This document shows positions 42,266-51,532 of a stretch of DNA of 64,000 nucleotides, one piece after another. Each line of letters opens with the position of its first letter. The first letter of the stretch is position 1. This DNA comes from Nocardia rhamnosiphila NBRC 108938 (GTDB lineage Bacteria > Actinomycetota > Actinomycetes > Mycobacteriales > Mycobacteriaceae): contig NZ_JOAJ01000015.1 of assembly GCF_000720425.1 (NCBI RefSeq), positions 60,226-124,225 on the forward strand. Direction: 5' to 3'. The notes below the pieces were generated by a model. That model did not search any database. It was not told the DNA's origin and saw only the letters and a program-made list of their open reading frames with translations. A program made the position numbers and the translations under genes.

Positions 42266-43411
42266 TCAGCTGGTGGAGGCGGTGGCGAATGGGGTTCCGG
42301 TGGCCGCGACGGGCCGGTCGACCGGCCGGCGCCACAGGCCCTTCTTCTCCAGGATCGGCAGCACACCCTCGCCGAACCAGTACGCCTCCTCGACGTGCGG
42401 GTAGCCGGACAGGATGAAGTGGGTGAGACCCAGCCGCGAGTACTCGATGAGCCGTTCGGCGACCTCTTCGTGCGACCCGACCAGCGCGGTGCCCGCCCCG
42501 CCGCGGACCAGGCCGACGCCCGCCCACAGGTTGGGGGCGATCTCCAGGCGGTCGGTGCGGCCGCCGTGTAGTTCGAGCATGCGGCGCTGGCCCTCGGATT
42601 CGCTCTTCGCCAAATTGGACTGCACGCGCTCGATATCGGCCGGGTCGATGCCCTGGAGCAGGCGGTCGGCTTCGGCCCAGGCGGCCTCGGAGGTGTCGCG
42701 GGTGATGACGTGCAGGCGGATGCCGTAGTCGAGGGTGCGGTGGCGTTCGGCGGCGAGGCCGCGGATCCATTCCAGTTTCTTGCCGACCGCGACCAGCGGT
42801 TCACCCCAGGTCAGGTAGGTGTCGGCGTATTGGGCGGCGACGGGGCCCGCGGCGGCGGAGGAGCCGCCGAAGAAGACTGGGGGGACCGGGTCGGGGTGGT
42901 TGTTGAGCAGGGCGCCTCGGACCTGGAGGTGTGTGCCCTCGAAGCTGATCGGTTCCCGCGACTCCCACAGTTCGCGCACGATGTGCAGGAATTCGCCGGT
43001 GCGCTCGTAGCGCTGCTCCTTGTCCAGGAAATCACCGAACGCCTGCTGCTCGTGCGGTTCGCCGCCGGTGACCACGTTGAGCAGCAGCCGGCCCCGGGAA
43101 TGCCGCTGATAGGTGCCGGCCATCTGGGCGGCCAGGGTCGGGCTCACCAGTCCGGGCCGGAAGGCCACCAGGAATTTCAGGGTCTCGGTGGTCTCCACCA
43201 GCATGGCGGTGGCCAGCCAGGCGTCCTCGCACCAGGCGCCGGTCGGGGTGAGTACCGCCTCGAAGCCGTTCTCCTCGGCGGCGCCCGCGATCTGGTTCAG
43301 GTAGCGCAGCGAGGCGGGGCGGTCGCCGGACATGGACGTGCCGTGACCACCGGCCATCAGACCGCGGGAATCGCCGTAGGTGGGTAGGAACCAGTGGAAC
43401 GACAGACTCAC
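42266..43411 (-). CDS. ssuD: FMNH2-dependent alkanesulfonate monooxygenase (SsuD-like)
   Basis: The 381-residue product follows the SsuD pattern of luciferase-like monooxygenases: SFHWFLPTYGDSRGL at the start, GFEAVLTPTGAWCEDAWL, FLVAFRPGLVSPTLAAQMA, LLLNVVTGGEPHEQQAFG and PPVFFGGSSAAAGPVAAQYADTYLTWGE (in part). SsuD uses reduced FMN and oxygen to cleave alkanesulfonates to sulfite and an aldehyde. The GTG at 43411 follows AAGGAGG. It is divergent to an SfnC-like gene. The partner FMN reductase (SsuE-type) is not in the window. Confidence 0.85.
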   Translation of the reverse strand: MSLSFHWFLPTYGDSRGLMAGGHGTSMSGDRPASLRYLNQIAGAAEENGFEAVLTPTGAWCEDAWLATAMLVETTETLKFLVAFRPGLVSPTLAAQMAGTYQRHSRGRLLLNVVTGGEPHEQQAFGDFLDKEQRYERTGEFLHIVRELWESREPISFEGTHLQVRGALLNNHPDPVPPVFFGGSSAAAGPVAAQYADTYLTWGEPLVAVGKKLEWIRGLAAERHRTLDYGIRLHVITRDTSEAAWAEADRLLQGIDPADIERVQSNLAKSESEGQRRMLELHGGRTDRLEIAPNLWAGVGLVRGGAGTALVGSHEEVAERLIEYSRLGLTHFILSGYPHVEEAYWFGEGVLPILEKKGLWRRPVDRPVAATGTPFATASTS

Positions 43412-43478
43412 CGGAAACCTCCTTCGAGGGGCTCTGGAGCGGACAGTGCGGTGGCCGAGCTCCTCGCCGGGCCGATCT

Positions 43479-43496
43479 GTGATCCTGACCGATCAC
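43479..43496. promoter_or_regulatory. Candidate operator between the divergent organosulfur genes
   Basis: GTGATC-N6-GATCAC inverted repeat near the middle of the 193-base divergent region between the SsuD-like and SfnC-like genes. No second copy was found, so the call is weak. Confidence 0.3.
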
Positions 43497-43604
43497 GGGC
43501 GCGGTGTCGCCGGTTGGAATCGACGGGATTTTTTGCCGCGAGTGTTTCGAATCCGGCTGCGTGTAACCGGTGAGGGGGAGTGCGGGGTCGGTGATCGTGG
43601 ATTG

Positions 43605-44819
43605 ATGACTTCCACCGCACAACCTGTCTCCGATACCGATCTGGACGCGGTGTTCGCGCCGATCTACGCCGATATCGCGGCGGGCGCGGTCGAGCGCGAG
43701 ATCGACCGCCGGCTCGCCCACGACGAAGTGCGCCGGTTACGCGCGGCGCGGTTCGGCGCGCTGCGGGTACCGGTCGAATACGGCGGGTACGGCGCGAGCG
43801 TGCGCCAGCTGTTCCGGCAGCTGATCGAGCTGGCCGCCGCCGAGTCGAATCTGCCGCAGGCGCTGCGTGTGCATTTCGTGTTCGCCGAGGACCAGTTGCT
43901 CGCCGAGGCGGGTCCGGCGCGCGCGGAGTGGTTGCGCAAGATTTCGCGGGGGACGCTGGTCGGGAATGCGATCACCGAACCCGGCGTGGGCGCGGTGGAC
44001 CGGTATCGGACCCGGCTGACGCAGTCCGGGGACGGCTGGGTGCTCAACGGGACGAAGTACTACAGCACCGGATCGTTGTACGCCGACCACATTCTGGTCG
44101 CCGCGGACCGGGACGGGGAACGGGTCAGTGTGCTGGTGGACGCCGAGGCCGAGGGGGTGCGCCGGCACGACGACTGGGACGGTTTCGGGCAGCGGCTGAC
44201 CGCCAGCGGTACCACCGAGTTCACCGACGTCGCCATTGCTCCGGACCGTATTCTGGGCCCCGGCTACGGGGACGCGGGCGCCACCTATTCGACCTCCTAC
44301 CTGCAGTTGTTCCAGCTCGCCGTGCTGGCCGGTATCGCGCAGCGGGCCGAACGCGACACCCGCGAATGGGTGGCCGCGCGCCGCCGCGGCTACACCCATT
44401 CCGCGGCCGATCTACCCCGTCACGATCCGCTGGTGCAGCAGGTGATCGGCCGGTTGTCGGCGGCGGCGTTCGGTGCCCGCGCCAGTGTGCTGGCGGTCGC
44501 CGATGTGCTCGACGAGGTACTCGCCGCCGGAGCCACCGAAGAGCAGGGACTGATCGACGCCGAACTGGCGGCGGCCCAGGCGCAACTCGGGGTGATCGAT
44601 ACCGTGCTGGCCGCCACGACGCAGCTGTTCGAGGTGGGCGGCGCGTCCATCACCTCGGAGGGGCTGCGGCTGGACCGGCACTGGCGCAATGCGCGCACCA
44701 TCTCGGTGCACAACCCGGCCATCCAGAAGGCCCGGGCCATCGGGGACCACCTGCTGAACGGCACCGCGCTGCCATTCGCCTGGAGCGCGGGGGAGCGTAA
44801 GCCGGAAGGGGCGGTGTGA
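43605..44819 (+). CDS. Acyl-CoA-dehydrogenase-fold flavoprotein (SfnC/DszC-like), copy 1
   Basis: The 404-residue product has the acyl-CoA-dehydrogenase fold used by SfnC and DszC, which act on organosulfur compounds or nitrogen heterocycles rather than CoA esters. Seen: GALRVPVEYGGYGASV, the flavin-contact GNAITEPGVG and LNGTKYYSTGSLYADHILV, and WDGFGQRLTASGTTEF. The C-terminal RHWRNARTISVHNPAIQKARAIGDHLLNG is typical of DszC/SfnC-type members. It is followed by a DszA/NtaA-like gene with a one-base TGATG overlap. It is the same length as the copy at 52857-54071. Confidence 0.8.
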   Translation: MTSTAQPVSDTDLDAVFAPIYADIAAGAVEREIDRRLAHDEVRRLRAARFGALRVPVEYGGYGASVRQLFRQLIELAAAESNLPQALRVHFVFAEDQLLAEAGPARAEWLRKISRGTLVGNAITEPGVGAVDRYRTRLTQSGDGWVLNGTKYYSTGSLYADHILVAADRDGERVSVLVDAEAEGVRRHDDWDGFGQRLTASGTTEFTDVAIAPDRILGPGYGDAGATYSTSYLQLFQLAVLAGIAQRAERDTREWVAARRRGYTHSAADLPRHDPLVQQVIGRLSAAAFGARASVLAVADVLDEVLAAGATEEQGLIDAELAAAQAQLGVIDTVLAATTQLFEVGGASITSEGLRLDRHWRNARTISVHNPAIQKARAIGDHLLNGTALPFAWSAGERKPEGAV

Positions 44820-46249
44820 TGGCCCGGCGGATCCGGTTCAACGCCTTCGATATGAACTGTGTCGCCCACCAGTCTCCCGGACTGTGGCGGCATCCCGACG
44901 ACCGGTCGCACCGGTACAAGGAGCTCGGCTACTGGACGGAGCTGGCCACGCTGCTGGAGCGCGGGCGGTTCGACGGCCTGTTCATCGCCGATGTGCTCGG
45001 CACCTACGACGTCTACGGCGGCGACGATCGCGCGGCGCTGCGCAACGGCGCCCAGATCCCGGTGGCCGATCCGCTGCTGCTGGTCTCGGCGATGGCGGCG
45101 GTGACCGAACATCTCGGCTTCGGGATCACCACCGGCACCGGGTTCGAACATCCGTATCCGTTCGCCCGCCGGTTGTCCACCCTGGACCATCTGACCGGCG
45201 GCCGGATCGGCTGGAATGTCGTCACCGGGTATCTGCCCTCGGCCGCACGGAATTTCGGGGCCGACGATCAGCTCGACCACGACCACCGCTACGACCAGGC
45301 AGACGAATATCTGGAAGTGCTCTACAAACTGTGGGAGGGGTCCTGGGAGGACGACGCGGTCGTCCGCGACCCGGAACGCAATATCTATGTCGATCCGGCG
45401 AAGGTGCACCATATCGGCCACTCCGGGCGGCATTACACGGTTCCCGGCGTGCACCTGTCCGAGCCGTCGCCGCAGCGGACGCCGGTGATCTTCCAGGCGG
45501 GTGCCTCGTCGCGCGGGGTGCGGTTCGCCGCCGAGAACGCCGAGGCGATCTTCGTCGCCGCCCCGTCGAAACGAGTACTCGCGCAGACGGTGTCCGGTAT
45601 CCGGGCGGCGCTGGAGACGGCGGGCCGCGACCGCCACGCCGCCCGGATCTACGCGCTGGCCACCATCGTCACCGATGCCACCGACGACGCCGCACGCCGC
45701 AAACACGAGGAATACCTGTCCTATGCCAGTGTCGAGGGCGGACTGGTGTTCATGTCGGGCTGGATGGGGATCGACCTGTCCCGCTACGACCTCGACGACT
45801 CGATCGGCGAGGTGGAGAGCAACGCGATCCGCTCGGCGGTGGCGGCGTTCCAGGAGTTCGACGACGACGGCCGGGAATGGACGGTCCGCGATATCGGGCG
45901 CTGGGCCGGGATCGGCGGGATCGGACCGGTGTTCGTCGGCTCCGGCGCCACGGTGGCCGACCGGCTGCAGGAATGGGTGGACGACACCGATGTCGACGGG
46001 TTCAATCTCGCCTACGCCGTCACGCCCGGGACCTTCGAGGACATCGTCCGGTATGTGATCCCGGTGCTGACCGAACGTGGCGTCTACCCCACCGAGTACG
46101 TGCCGGGGACGCTGCGCAACGCGCTGTTCGAACGCGGGGACCGGCTCCCGCCCGAGCATCGGGGCGCACGCTATCGGCTGGGTGGGCCCGGTTCCACCGT
46201 GCTGCCGGACGAGGTGTCGCGCAACGTCGCCGGCGAACTGATCACCTAG
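44819..46249 (+). CDS. NtaA/DszA-type FMNH2-dependent monooxygenase
   Basis: The 476-residue product is a luciferase-like monooxygenase of the NtaA/SnaA/DszA group: FNAFDMNCVAHQSPGLWRHP, the GRFDGLFIADVLGTYDVYGG block, LLLVSAMAAVTEHLGFGITT, GRIGWNVVTGYLPSAARNFG and PVIFQAGASSRGVRFAAENAEAIF (in part). DszA oxidises dibenzothiophene sulfone; relatives act on chelators, pyrimidines or sulfones. Uracil-degrading RutA is in another branch. The ATG at 44819 overlaps the preceding stop; its own end overlaps the convergent hydrolase gene by 8 bases. Confidence 0.8.
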   Translation: MARRIRFNAFDMNCVAHQSPGLWRHPDDRSHRYKELGYWTELATLLERGRFDGLFIADVLGTYDVYGGDDRAALRNGAQIPVADPLLLVSAMAAVTEHLGFGITTGTGFEHPYPFARRLSTLDHLTGGRIGWNVVTGYLPSAARNFGADDQLDHDHRYDQADEYLEVLYKLWEGSWEDDAVVRDPERNIYVDPAKVHHIGHSGRHYTVPGVHLSEPSPQRTPVIFQAGASSRGVRFAAENAEAIFVAAPSKRVLAQTVSGIRAALETAGRDRHAARIYALATIVTDATDDAARRKHEEYLSYASVEGGLVFMSGWMGIDLSRYDLDDSIGEVESNAIRSAVAAFQEFDDDGREWTVRDIGRWAGIGGIGPVFVGSGATVADRLQEWVDDTDVDGFNLAYAVTPGTFEDIVRYVIPVLTERGVYPTEYVPGTLRNALFERGDRLPPEHRGARYRLGGPGSTVLPDEVSRNVAGELIT

Positions 46250-47129
46250 TCCGTGGAGGCCGGACCCGCGCGGCACCCGCCGTGGTCTGTCCGAGCGTGA
46301 GCATCGCCTCGGCGACCTCGCCGACCGCCATATCGGGGATCGCACCGGCGGCCTCCTCGAGGACGAGCAGCCGTGCGCCGGGGATCTCGCGCGCGATCGC
46401 CTCGCCGTTGCCGACAGGGAAGAACCGGTCGCGCCGGCCGTGGACGACGAGCGTGGGGACCTCGATCTCGGGCAGGCGCTCGCGCCAGCGGGGTGTGCAG
46501 TCGAGCCTGGAAAACAGCATGGCCAGCTGGTTGGCCATCTGAACCGGGGGCGTGGTGCCGGGTGTGCGGTCCCAGATACGTGCCGCGAGTGTGCGCGCGG
46601 TGCCGGGGTCGTCGCCGCGGATCTCCGCACCGCCGGCGGCGAAATCCGCCACCGCCGCACGGTCGGCCCAGTCGGGCATCGGACGCGCGAACAGCCTGCG
46701 CATCGTCGCACGATCGTGGTCGGGGAGGTCGTCGTCGGGCGGACCAGGGGCGACCGCGCGGGTGCCGACGAGGGTGAGCGCCGAGAACGCGCCCGGATGG
46801 TCGAGCACGGCCACCTGGGCGACCATCCCGCCGACGCCGATCCCGGCGAGGTGCGCAGCCCCCCCGCCGAGCGCGTCGGCGAGTGCCGCCGCGTCGGCGG
46901 CGAGGTCGCGCAGGGTGTAGGCGGGTGCCTCCGGGTCCGTCGTCGTCGACTCCCCGCTGTCGCGCAGGTCGTAGCGCACCACACGGTGCCCGCCGGCGGC
47001 GAGGTGCTCGCAGAGCGCGTCGGGCCAGGAGAGCATCGTCGTCCCGCCCGCGAGCAGAACGAGGGGCGCGTCGTCGTCACCGAACGACTCGATGCCCAAG
47101 GTGATCCCATCGAGGTCGATAGTGGTCAT
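46242..47129 (-). CDS. Alpha/beta-hydrolase-fold protein lacking the catalytic Ser and His
   Basis: The 295-residue product follows the alpha/beta-hydrolase fold (PLVLLAGGTTMLSWPDALCE, VVRYDLRDSGES, HLAGIGVGGMVAQ, PTLVVHGRRDRFFPVGNGE). In the nucleophile elbow, the position of the catalytic Ser is Gly98 (G-I-G-V-G-G). The histidine normally in a GH-D/P block near the C-terminus reads AAGAIPDMA, so it too is missing. The fold is intact, so it may have lost catalysis and serve binding, or use another mechanism. It is convergent to the DszA-type gene with an 8-base overlap. The related active hydrolases in the window keep their Ser and His. Confidence 0.7.
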   Translation of the reverse strand: MTTIDLDGITLGIESFGDDDAPLVLLAGGTTMLSWPDALCEHLAAGGHRVVRYDLRDSGESTTTDPEAPAYTLRDLAADAAALADALGGGAAHLAGIGVGGMVAQVAVLDHPGAFSALTLVGTRAVAPGPPDDDLPDHDRATMRRLFARPMPDWADRAAVADFAAGGAEIRGDDPGTARTLAARIWDRTPGTTPPVQMANQLAMLFSRLDCTPRWRERLPEIEVPTLVVHGRRDRFFPVGNGEAIAREIPGARLLVLEEAAGAIPDMAVGEVAEAMLTLGQTTAGAARVRPPRTR

Positions 47130-47286
47130 TGGGGCGGCCGATCCGTTCCGGCGACGAACGCGCGGTCAGCGATGATTCGGGTCATAAAAGGGCAGACCCG
47201 GTCCGCTTCCCGAATTCATCGCCCACGCGTGAAAAGTGTGGCGAACGCGCATTCGGCCGCACGACGCATTCGCGGCCGGTGCGGGC

Positions 47287-48261
47287 TCACCACGCCGGAC
47301 CGGCCGACCGGAACTCGGCCATGGACATACCGCGGCGCCGCCGGACGAGGTTGCGCAGCGTACCGCCGTTCAGATAGCCGACCTTCGCCGCCACGGTGTC
47401 CACCGTGAGAGCCGTCGTGCGCAACAGGTGCGCGGCCCGCTCGAGCCGGATATCGTCCACGAAATCGCGCGGTGATCTGCCGAGTTCGGCCTGGGTGGCG
47501 CGTTGCAGGCTGCGTTCGGTGACGCCGAGTTCGGCGGCGGCCCGGGAGATCCGGAATCCTTCCCCGATGTGTTCGCGGACCCATCGCTCGAAACCGGAGG
47601 TGAGCGAATGGCCGGCGGCGATCACCTCGGGGACGGCGAAGTTGGCCTGGGTCCGGCGGTTTCCGTCGGCCAGGTATCGGCCGGCGAGGTCGGCGAGCGC
47701 GGGACTGCGCGCGTGCACGAAGGACAGCGCCAGATCCAGATGTGACAGCGACGCGCCCGCCGTGGTCACCCGCTCGCCGCGGCACAGTGTCACGCTCTCG
47801 TCCAGCTCGACCTCGGGGTAGCGCCGCCGGAAGCTCGGGCCCAGCCACCAGCTGGTGGTCGCGCGGCACCCGTTCAATACTCCGGACTCGGCCAGGAGGA
47901 AGGTACCTGTACACGCGGCGCCGAGCCGGGCGCCGGCGGCGTGCATACCTCTGATCCGATCCAGCACGGCGGCGTTCTCGGGTGCGGAGACCAGTTGGAT
48001 CAGGGCGTCGGCCTCGAGCGCGCTGACGGCGGGTATCAGGAGCAGATCGGGGTCGTCGGTGAGTTCGCCGAGCGGGACCGTGGGCACGGTGTGGCCGTGT
48101 CCGGAACGGATCTCGGTACCCAGCGAAGCGACGCGGACCCGCCACGGTTCCGGCGGTGCGTCGAGGGTCGTGCGCATCGCGTTCGCCGTGGCGAAGGTTT
48201 CGAGCAGGGCGGCGAAGCCGAAATCGGCGATACCGTCCACGACGAATAGGATGACGTCCAT
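47287..48261 (-). CDS. GlxA-family regulator (DJ-1/PfpI domain plus AraC HTH)
   Basis: The 324-residue product has an N-terminal DJ-1/PfpI-like domain (VILFVVDGIADFGFAALLETFATA, LLIPAVSALE, GAACTGTFLLAESGVLNG) and a C-terminal pair of AraC helix-turn-helix motifs (ISRAAAELGVTERSLQRATQAELG, VDTVAAKVGYLNGGTLRNLVRRRRG, in part). The DJ-1 domain keeps a Cys in AACTG. Members control catabolic or choline/betaine genes. It is divergent to a VOC-family gene and lies upstream of the pseudoenzyme hydrolase by 157 bases. The target is not known. Confidence 0.8.
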   Translation of the reverse strand: MDVILFVVDGIADFGFAALLETFATANAMRTTLDAPPEPWRVRVASLGTEIRSGHGHTVPTVPLGELTDDPDLLLIPAVSALEADALIQLVSAPENAAVLDRIRGMHAAGARLGAACTGTFLLAESGVLNGCRATTSWWLGPSFRRRYPEVELDESVTLCRGERVTTAGASLSHLDLALSFVHARSPALADLAGRYLADGNRRTQANFAVPEVIAAGHSLTSGFERWVREHIGEGFRISRAAAELGVTERSLQRATQAELGRSPRDFVDDIRLERAAHLLRTTALTVDTVAAKVGYLNGGTLRNLVRRRRGMSMAEFRSAGPAW

Positions 48262-48410
48262 GTCGTGAATAGTACGAAAAATGTCGTTTCCGACACTCCT
48301 GTTCCGGATGAATCGGTCCTACGCTTTCGCGATGAAGAGACCGTACCGGCCCGGCCGGTCGGTTTACTCACCACCTCGACGTCCAGCGCGACACCCATCC
48401 CGGAGTGCAC

Positions 48411-48842
48411 ATGCCCGTCCTCGCCACCCGTGGCCCCCACCACATCCGCCTCACGGTCACCGATATCGATCGGTCCCGCGACTTCTACCGTGATGTGCTC
48501 GGGTTCGACATCGTCGCCGAATCCCCCGGACGCCCGGACGATCCGGCGGTGCGCACCGATCCGCACCGGCTGTACGGCGGCTGCGTCTTCCAGGCCGGTG
48601 CCCTACTGCTGGGGCTGCGCCCGGTCGCGCCCGCCGGGGATTCGTTCGACTCCGAGCGGGTCGGCCTGGACCATCTGAGCTTCGGTGTGGACTCCCGGCA
48701 GGACCTCGTCACCGCGGCCGCACGACTGGCGGCCGCGGGTATCGAGCACGGTGCGGTCATCGAGATGGACCAGTTCGGCATCGCGATCCTGTCGTTCGAC
48801 GACCCCGACGGGATCCATCTCGAACTCACGGCTCCCCTGTGA
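48411..48842 (+). CDS. VOC-family metalloprotein (glyoxalase/dioxygenase fold)
   Basis: The 143-residue product has two beta-alpha-beta-beta-beta units: THHIRLTVTDIDRSRDFYRDVLGFDIV-like HHIRLTVTDIDRSRDFYRD (His near 11) and LDHLSFGVDSRQDLVTAAA, with the end GIAILSFDDPDGIHLELTAPL supplying a Glu. Metal ligands His and Glu are present. VOC proteins include glyoxalases, fosfomycin-type resistance proteins and ring-cleavage dioxygenases. It overlaps a small LuxR-type gene by GTGA. A GTG six bases earlier is an alternative start. Confidence 0.75.
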   Translation: MPVLATRGPHHIRLTVTDIDRSRDFYRDVLGFDIVAESPGRPDDPAVRTDPHRLYGGCVFQAGALLLGLRPVAPAGDSFDSERVGLDHLSFGVDSRQDLVTAAARLAAAGIEHGAVIEMDQFGIAILSFDDPDGIHLELTAPL

Positions 48843-49219
48843 CGCCGGTGCTGCACGACCCGCGCGTCCGCCCGACAGTACTCGGCGCCTGCGATCGGCG
48901 GGTGGGCGCCGGAGCTGCGCCCGGGCGTGCCGCCGACCGGGAACCGTGGCGCGAGCTGTCCGGGGCCGAGTGCACGGTCGCGCTACTCGCCGCCGCGGGA
49001 TGGACCGACCGGGCCATCGCCGCCCGCCGGGGCACCTCGGTGCGCACCACCGAGGCGCAATTGGCCTCCGTACTGCGCAAACTGGTGATCGGCTCGCGGT
49101 ACGACATCGCCCCGTTCGTCCCCGACCACCTCGTCGCGCAGGTACGGCAGGAAGCCGAAGGCAGAACGCCGCGTCGCCGGCGCCTGCACCGCCGGGCGCA
49201 GGAGCGGGTCCGGCTGTAG
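48839..49219 (+). CDS. Small protein with LuxR-type helix-turn-helix
   Basis: The 126-residue product has a LuxR/NarL C-terminal HTH near residues 44-95: WRELSGAECTVALLAAAGWTDRAIAARRGTSVRTTEAQLASVLRKL (in part). There is no receiver or ligand domain; the tail is Arg-rich (RRRRLHRRAQERVRL). Such single-domain regulators can act as partners of larger LuxR proteins. The GTG overlaps the VOC gene stop, so both are made together. Confidence 0.65.
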   Translation: MTPVLHDPRVRPTVLGACDRRVGAGAAPGRAADREPWRELSGAECTVALLAAAGWTDRAIAARRGTSVRTTEAQLASVLRKLVIGSRYDIAPFVPDHLVAQVRQEAEGRTPRRRRLHRRAQERVRL

Positions 49220-49241
49220 AACCGCCGCGGCGTGGCGCCGA

Positions 49242-49733
49242 TCAGGGCGCGGACAGCGACCGCACGAACACCTCGGCGACCGATTCGAGCCCCCGCCGGT
49301 CGGTCTCGTCGAACCGCGCGACGCGCGGACTGTCGAGATCGAGCACACCGACCAGCTCACCGGCGCCGATCAGCGGCACGACGATCTCCGACCGGCTGTC
49401 GGCGTCGCAGACGATATGGCCGGGGTAGGCGTGCACATCGGGGACCAGCTGGGTGCGGCGGGTGTGAGCGGCGGTACCGCACACACCCGCGCCGAGCGCG
49501 ATCCGCACGCAGGCCGGTTTGCCCTGGAAGGGCCCGACGACGAGCTCGCGGCCGTCGTAGAAGTAGAAACCGGCCCAGTTCACCTCGGGCAGACTGTGGT
49601 AGATCAGCGCACTCAGATTGGCGGCGTTCGCGATCCGGTCGGCTTCACCGGACAGCAGGGCGGCGGCCTGCGCGGTGAGCTGCCGGTACCCCTCGGCGCG
49701 GTCGCCGGTCGGCGGGACGAGGTCGAAGGTCAT
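49242..49733 (-). CDS. msrC: Free methionine-(R)-sulfoxide reductase (GAF-type, fRMsr)
   Basis: The 163-residue product is a GAF-domain protein of the fRMsr family, which reduces free methionine-R-sulfoxide with thioredoxin-type electrons. Its three active cysteines are in place: Cys75 (FQGKPACVRIALG), Cys85 (GAGVCGTAA) and Cys109 (GHIVCDADSRSEIVVP). The ATG at 49733 gives the usual family length; a GTG at 49793 would add 20 residues that are not conserved, and neither has a clear ribosome site. It is divergent to the StyA-like gene and fits the sulfur and oxidation theme. Confidence 0.85.
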   Translation of the reverse strand: MTFDLVPPTGDRAEGYRQLTAQAAALLSGEADRIANAANLSALIYHSLPEVNWAGFYFYDGRELVVGPFQGKPACVRIALGAGVCGTAAHTRRTQLVPDVHAYPGHIVCDADSRSEIVVPLIGAGELVGVLDLDSPRVARFDETDRRGLESVAEVFVRSLSAP

Positions 49734-49882
49734 GTACGGATGGTAGAGCGGCCCGGCCCGGGCCGTTTCCGCGGAAACCGTCGATGGTGTCACGAAAAGC
49801 GCTGCGATGCGGGGCTGTTCGGCATCAACTCGCGGTGAGTGTAATAGTGCAGCCCGGCCGCTGTGATCGTGACCATGGCGCT

Positions 49883-51256
49883 ATGACAACACAGCACACC
49901 TCCCACCGTAAGGCCGCCGTGATCGGGGCCGGGCAGACCGGCGTGACCGCGGCGCTCGGCCTGCTCGACGCCGGGTTCGCGGTCACCGTCTACAGCGACA
50001 AGGACCAGCGTGACCTGCGCGACAAGGTGCCGGCCACCGGTACCGCCCTGATCTTCGGTGAGGCCCAGGCCGCCGAAGCGGCGCTCGGGCTGCCCACCTA
50101 CCTCGACCGCGCACCACTGCACAGCGGCCTCACGGTCCGTGTCGCCGGGGGCGGTGAGGAACTGATCGCCTTCGACGGCGCGTTCGACGGGTTCCACGGT
50201 CTCGCCGTCGACACACGGCTCAAGGCCGACGAACGGCTCACCACCTTCCTGGAACGCGGCGGCCGGTTCGTCGTCGACCCGGTGACACCCGAACGGCTCG
50301 ACCCGATCGCCGCCGACAACGACCTCACCCTGGTCGCGACCGGCCGGGGCGGGCTGTCCCAGCTGTTCGCGGTGGACGAGACCCGGACCGTGTACGACGC
50401 CCCCCAGCGCAGCCTGCTGACCGTGACCGTGACCGGTCTCCCGCACGACGAGTCGGCGTTCGCCCACCGCAGCCCGGCCGGCGGTGGCCGCAGCGGGTTC
50501 TCCATCGTCGCCGAGGAAGGCGAGGCATGGTGGGGCCCGTACCTGCACAAGGACGCCGGGCCTACCTGGGCGTTCCTGGGCTGGGCACGGCCGGGCGGCG
50601 ACTGGGAGAAGCGGTTCGCGGCCGCCGATTCGGCCGAATCGGCGCACCGGATCGTCACCGACCTCTACCGCGACTACCTCGACTGGGACCTGCCGGAGGT
50701 GCTCGCCACGAAGGTCCTCTCCGAGGATCCACACTCGTGGTTGAAGGGTGCGGTGCGGCCGCTGTTCCGGCGCGGGGTCGGGCACACCGCGGGTGGGCAT
50801 CCGGTGGCGGCGCTGGGCGATACCGCCGTGACCTACGACCCGATCGCCGGGCAGGGGGCGCAGAGCGGGCTCATCCAGGCACAGCGCCTGGTCGCCGCGG
50901 CAGCCACCCACGACGGCGCCTTCGACGATGCCTGGATCACCGCGCAGTACGAGGCATTCCTCGACGCCCGCGCCGAGGACGCCGCCAAGGTCACCCGGCT
51001 GTTCCTCAGCGACCCCGAGTTCGCCGAGATCGGCGGCCAGTTCTTCAGCGCGGCCGCGGCCGACCCTCGCTTCGCGTCGGCGCTCGTGGGCACACTGCAC
51101 CGCCCGCAAGCGGCGCGCCCGGTGAACTCGGTGGCGGACGCGCACCAGCTCATCGCCCAGGTCACCGGGGAGGACGCGGCCGAGGTGCTGGGCCGGTTCC
51201 GGCCCGCCGGACGATTCAGCAGGTCGCGGTACAACGGAGCCGCAGCCACCGCCTGA
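49883..51256 (+). CDS. Styrene-monooxygenase-A-like flavoprotein
   Basis: The 457-residue product has an N-terminal FAD-binding motif (KAAVIGAGQTGVTAALGLLDAGF) and StyA-type features (VYSDKDQRDLRDKVPATGTALIFG, ATGRGGLSQLF, DPIAGQGAQSGLIQAQRLV). StyA uses reduced FAD from a partner StyB to epoxidise styrene or indole or to oxidise sulfides. No StyB is present in the window. The product is about 40 residues longer than typical StyA. The ATG at 49883 is chosen; an earlier ATG is stopped at once. Two perfect hairpins follow. Confidence 0.75.
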   Translation: MTTQHTSHRKAAVIGAGQTGVTAALGLLDAGFAVTVYSDKDQRDLRDKVPATGTALIFGEAQAAEAALGLPTYLDRAPLHSGLTVRVAGGGEELIAFDGAFDGFHGLAVDTRLKADERLTTFLERGGRFVVDPVTPERLDPIAADNDLTLVATGRGGLSQLFAVDETRTVYDAPQRSLLTVTVTGLPHDESAFAHRSPAGGGRSGFSIVAEEGEAWWGPYLHKDAGPTWAFLGWARPGGDWEKRFAAADSAESAHRIVTDLYRDYLDWDLPEVLATKVLSEDPHSWLKGAVRPLFRRGVGHTAGGHPVAALGDTAVTYDPIAGQGAQSGLIQAQRLVAAAATHDGAFDDAWITAQYEAFLDARAEDAAKVTRLFLSDPEFAEIGGQFFSAAAADPRFASALVGTLHRPQAARPVNSVADAHQLIAQVTGEDAAEVLGRFRPAGRFSRSRYNGAAATA

Positions 51257-51269
51257 CCGGCCCCCCGAC

Positions 51270-51349
51270 CCCGGCGACTCGGCGGCCCCTCGGTCGCCGG
51301 GCCGCCGGCCGCGAGCCCGAGTACCGGACACGGGTCGCCGGTACTCGGG
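51270..51349 (+). terminator. Two tandem hairpins after the StyA-like gene
   Basis: Hairpin 1: CCCGGCGAC (51270-51278) with GTCGCCGGG (51293-51301), perfect 9 bp. Hairpin 2: CCCGAGTACCGG (51316-51327) with CCGGTACTCGGG (51338-51349), perfect 12 bp with a 10-base loop. No T-tract follows, as is usual in high-GC actinobacteria. Confidence 0.7.
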
Positions 51350-51532
51350 TGCGGGTCCACGGGGCCGTCCCCGCCGCCGAGTACGCGCGCACCTGTGGGA
51401 TAGGTTCCCGCCGATTCAAAACCTCGTCCGCCCACAACCGCGCTGGTGAACTGGACTCGCGCCGGTGCAGGGTTGCCGTGCCCGGCGTCCGGACCACAGA
51501 TGCCGACGGCGAGCAACGGGAGCAGCGATCAG

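Noticed and set aside
44420..47110. 896-residue minus-strand frame across three genes
   Set aside because: It mirrors the SfnC-like and DszA-type genes and runs out of frame with the hydrolase; no motifs of its own.
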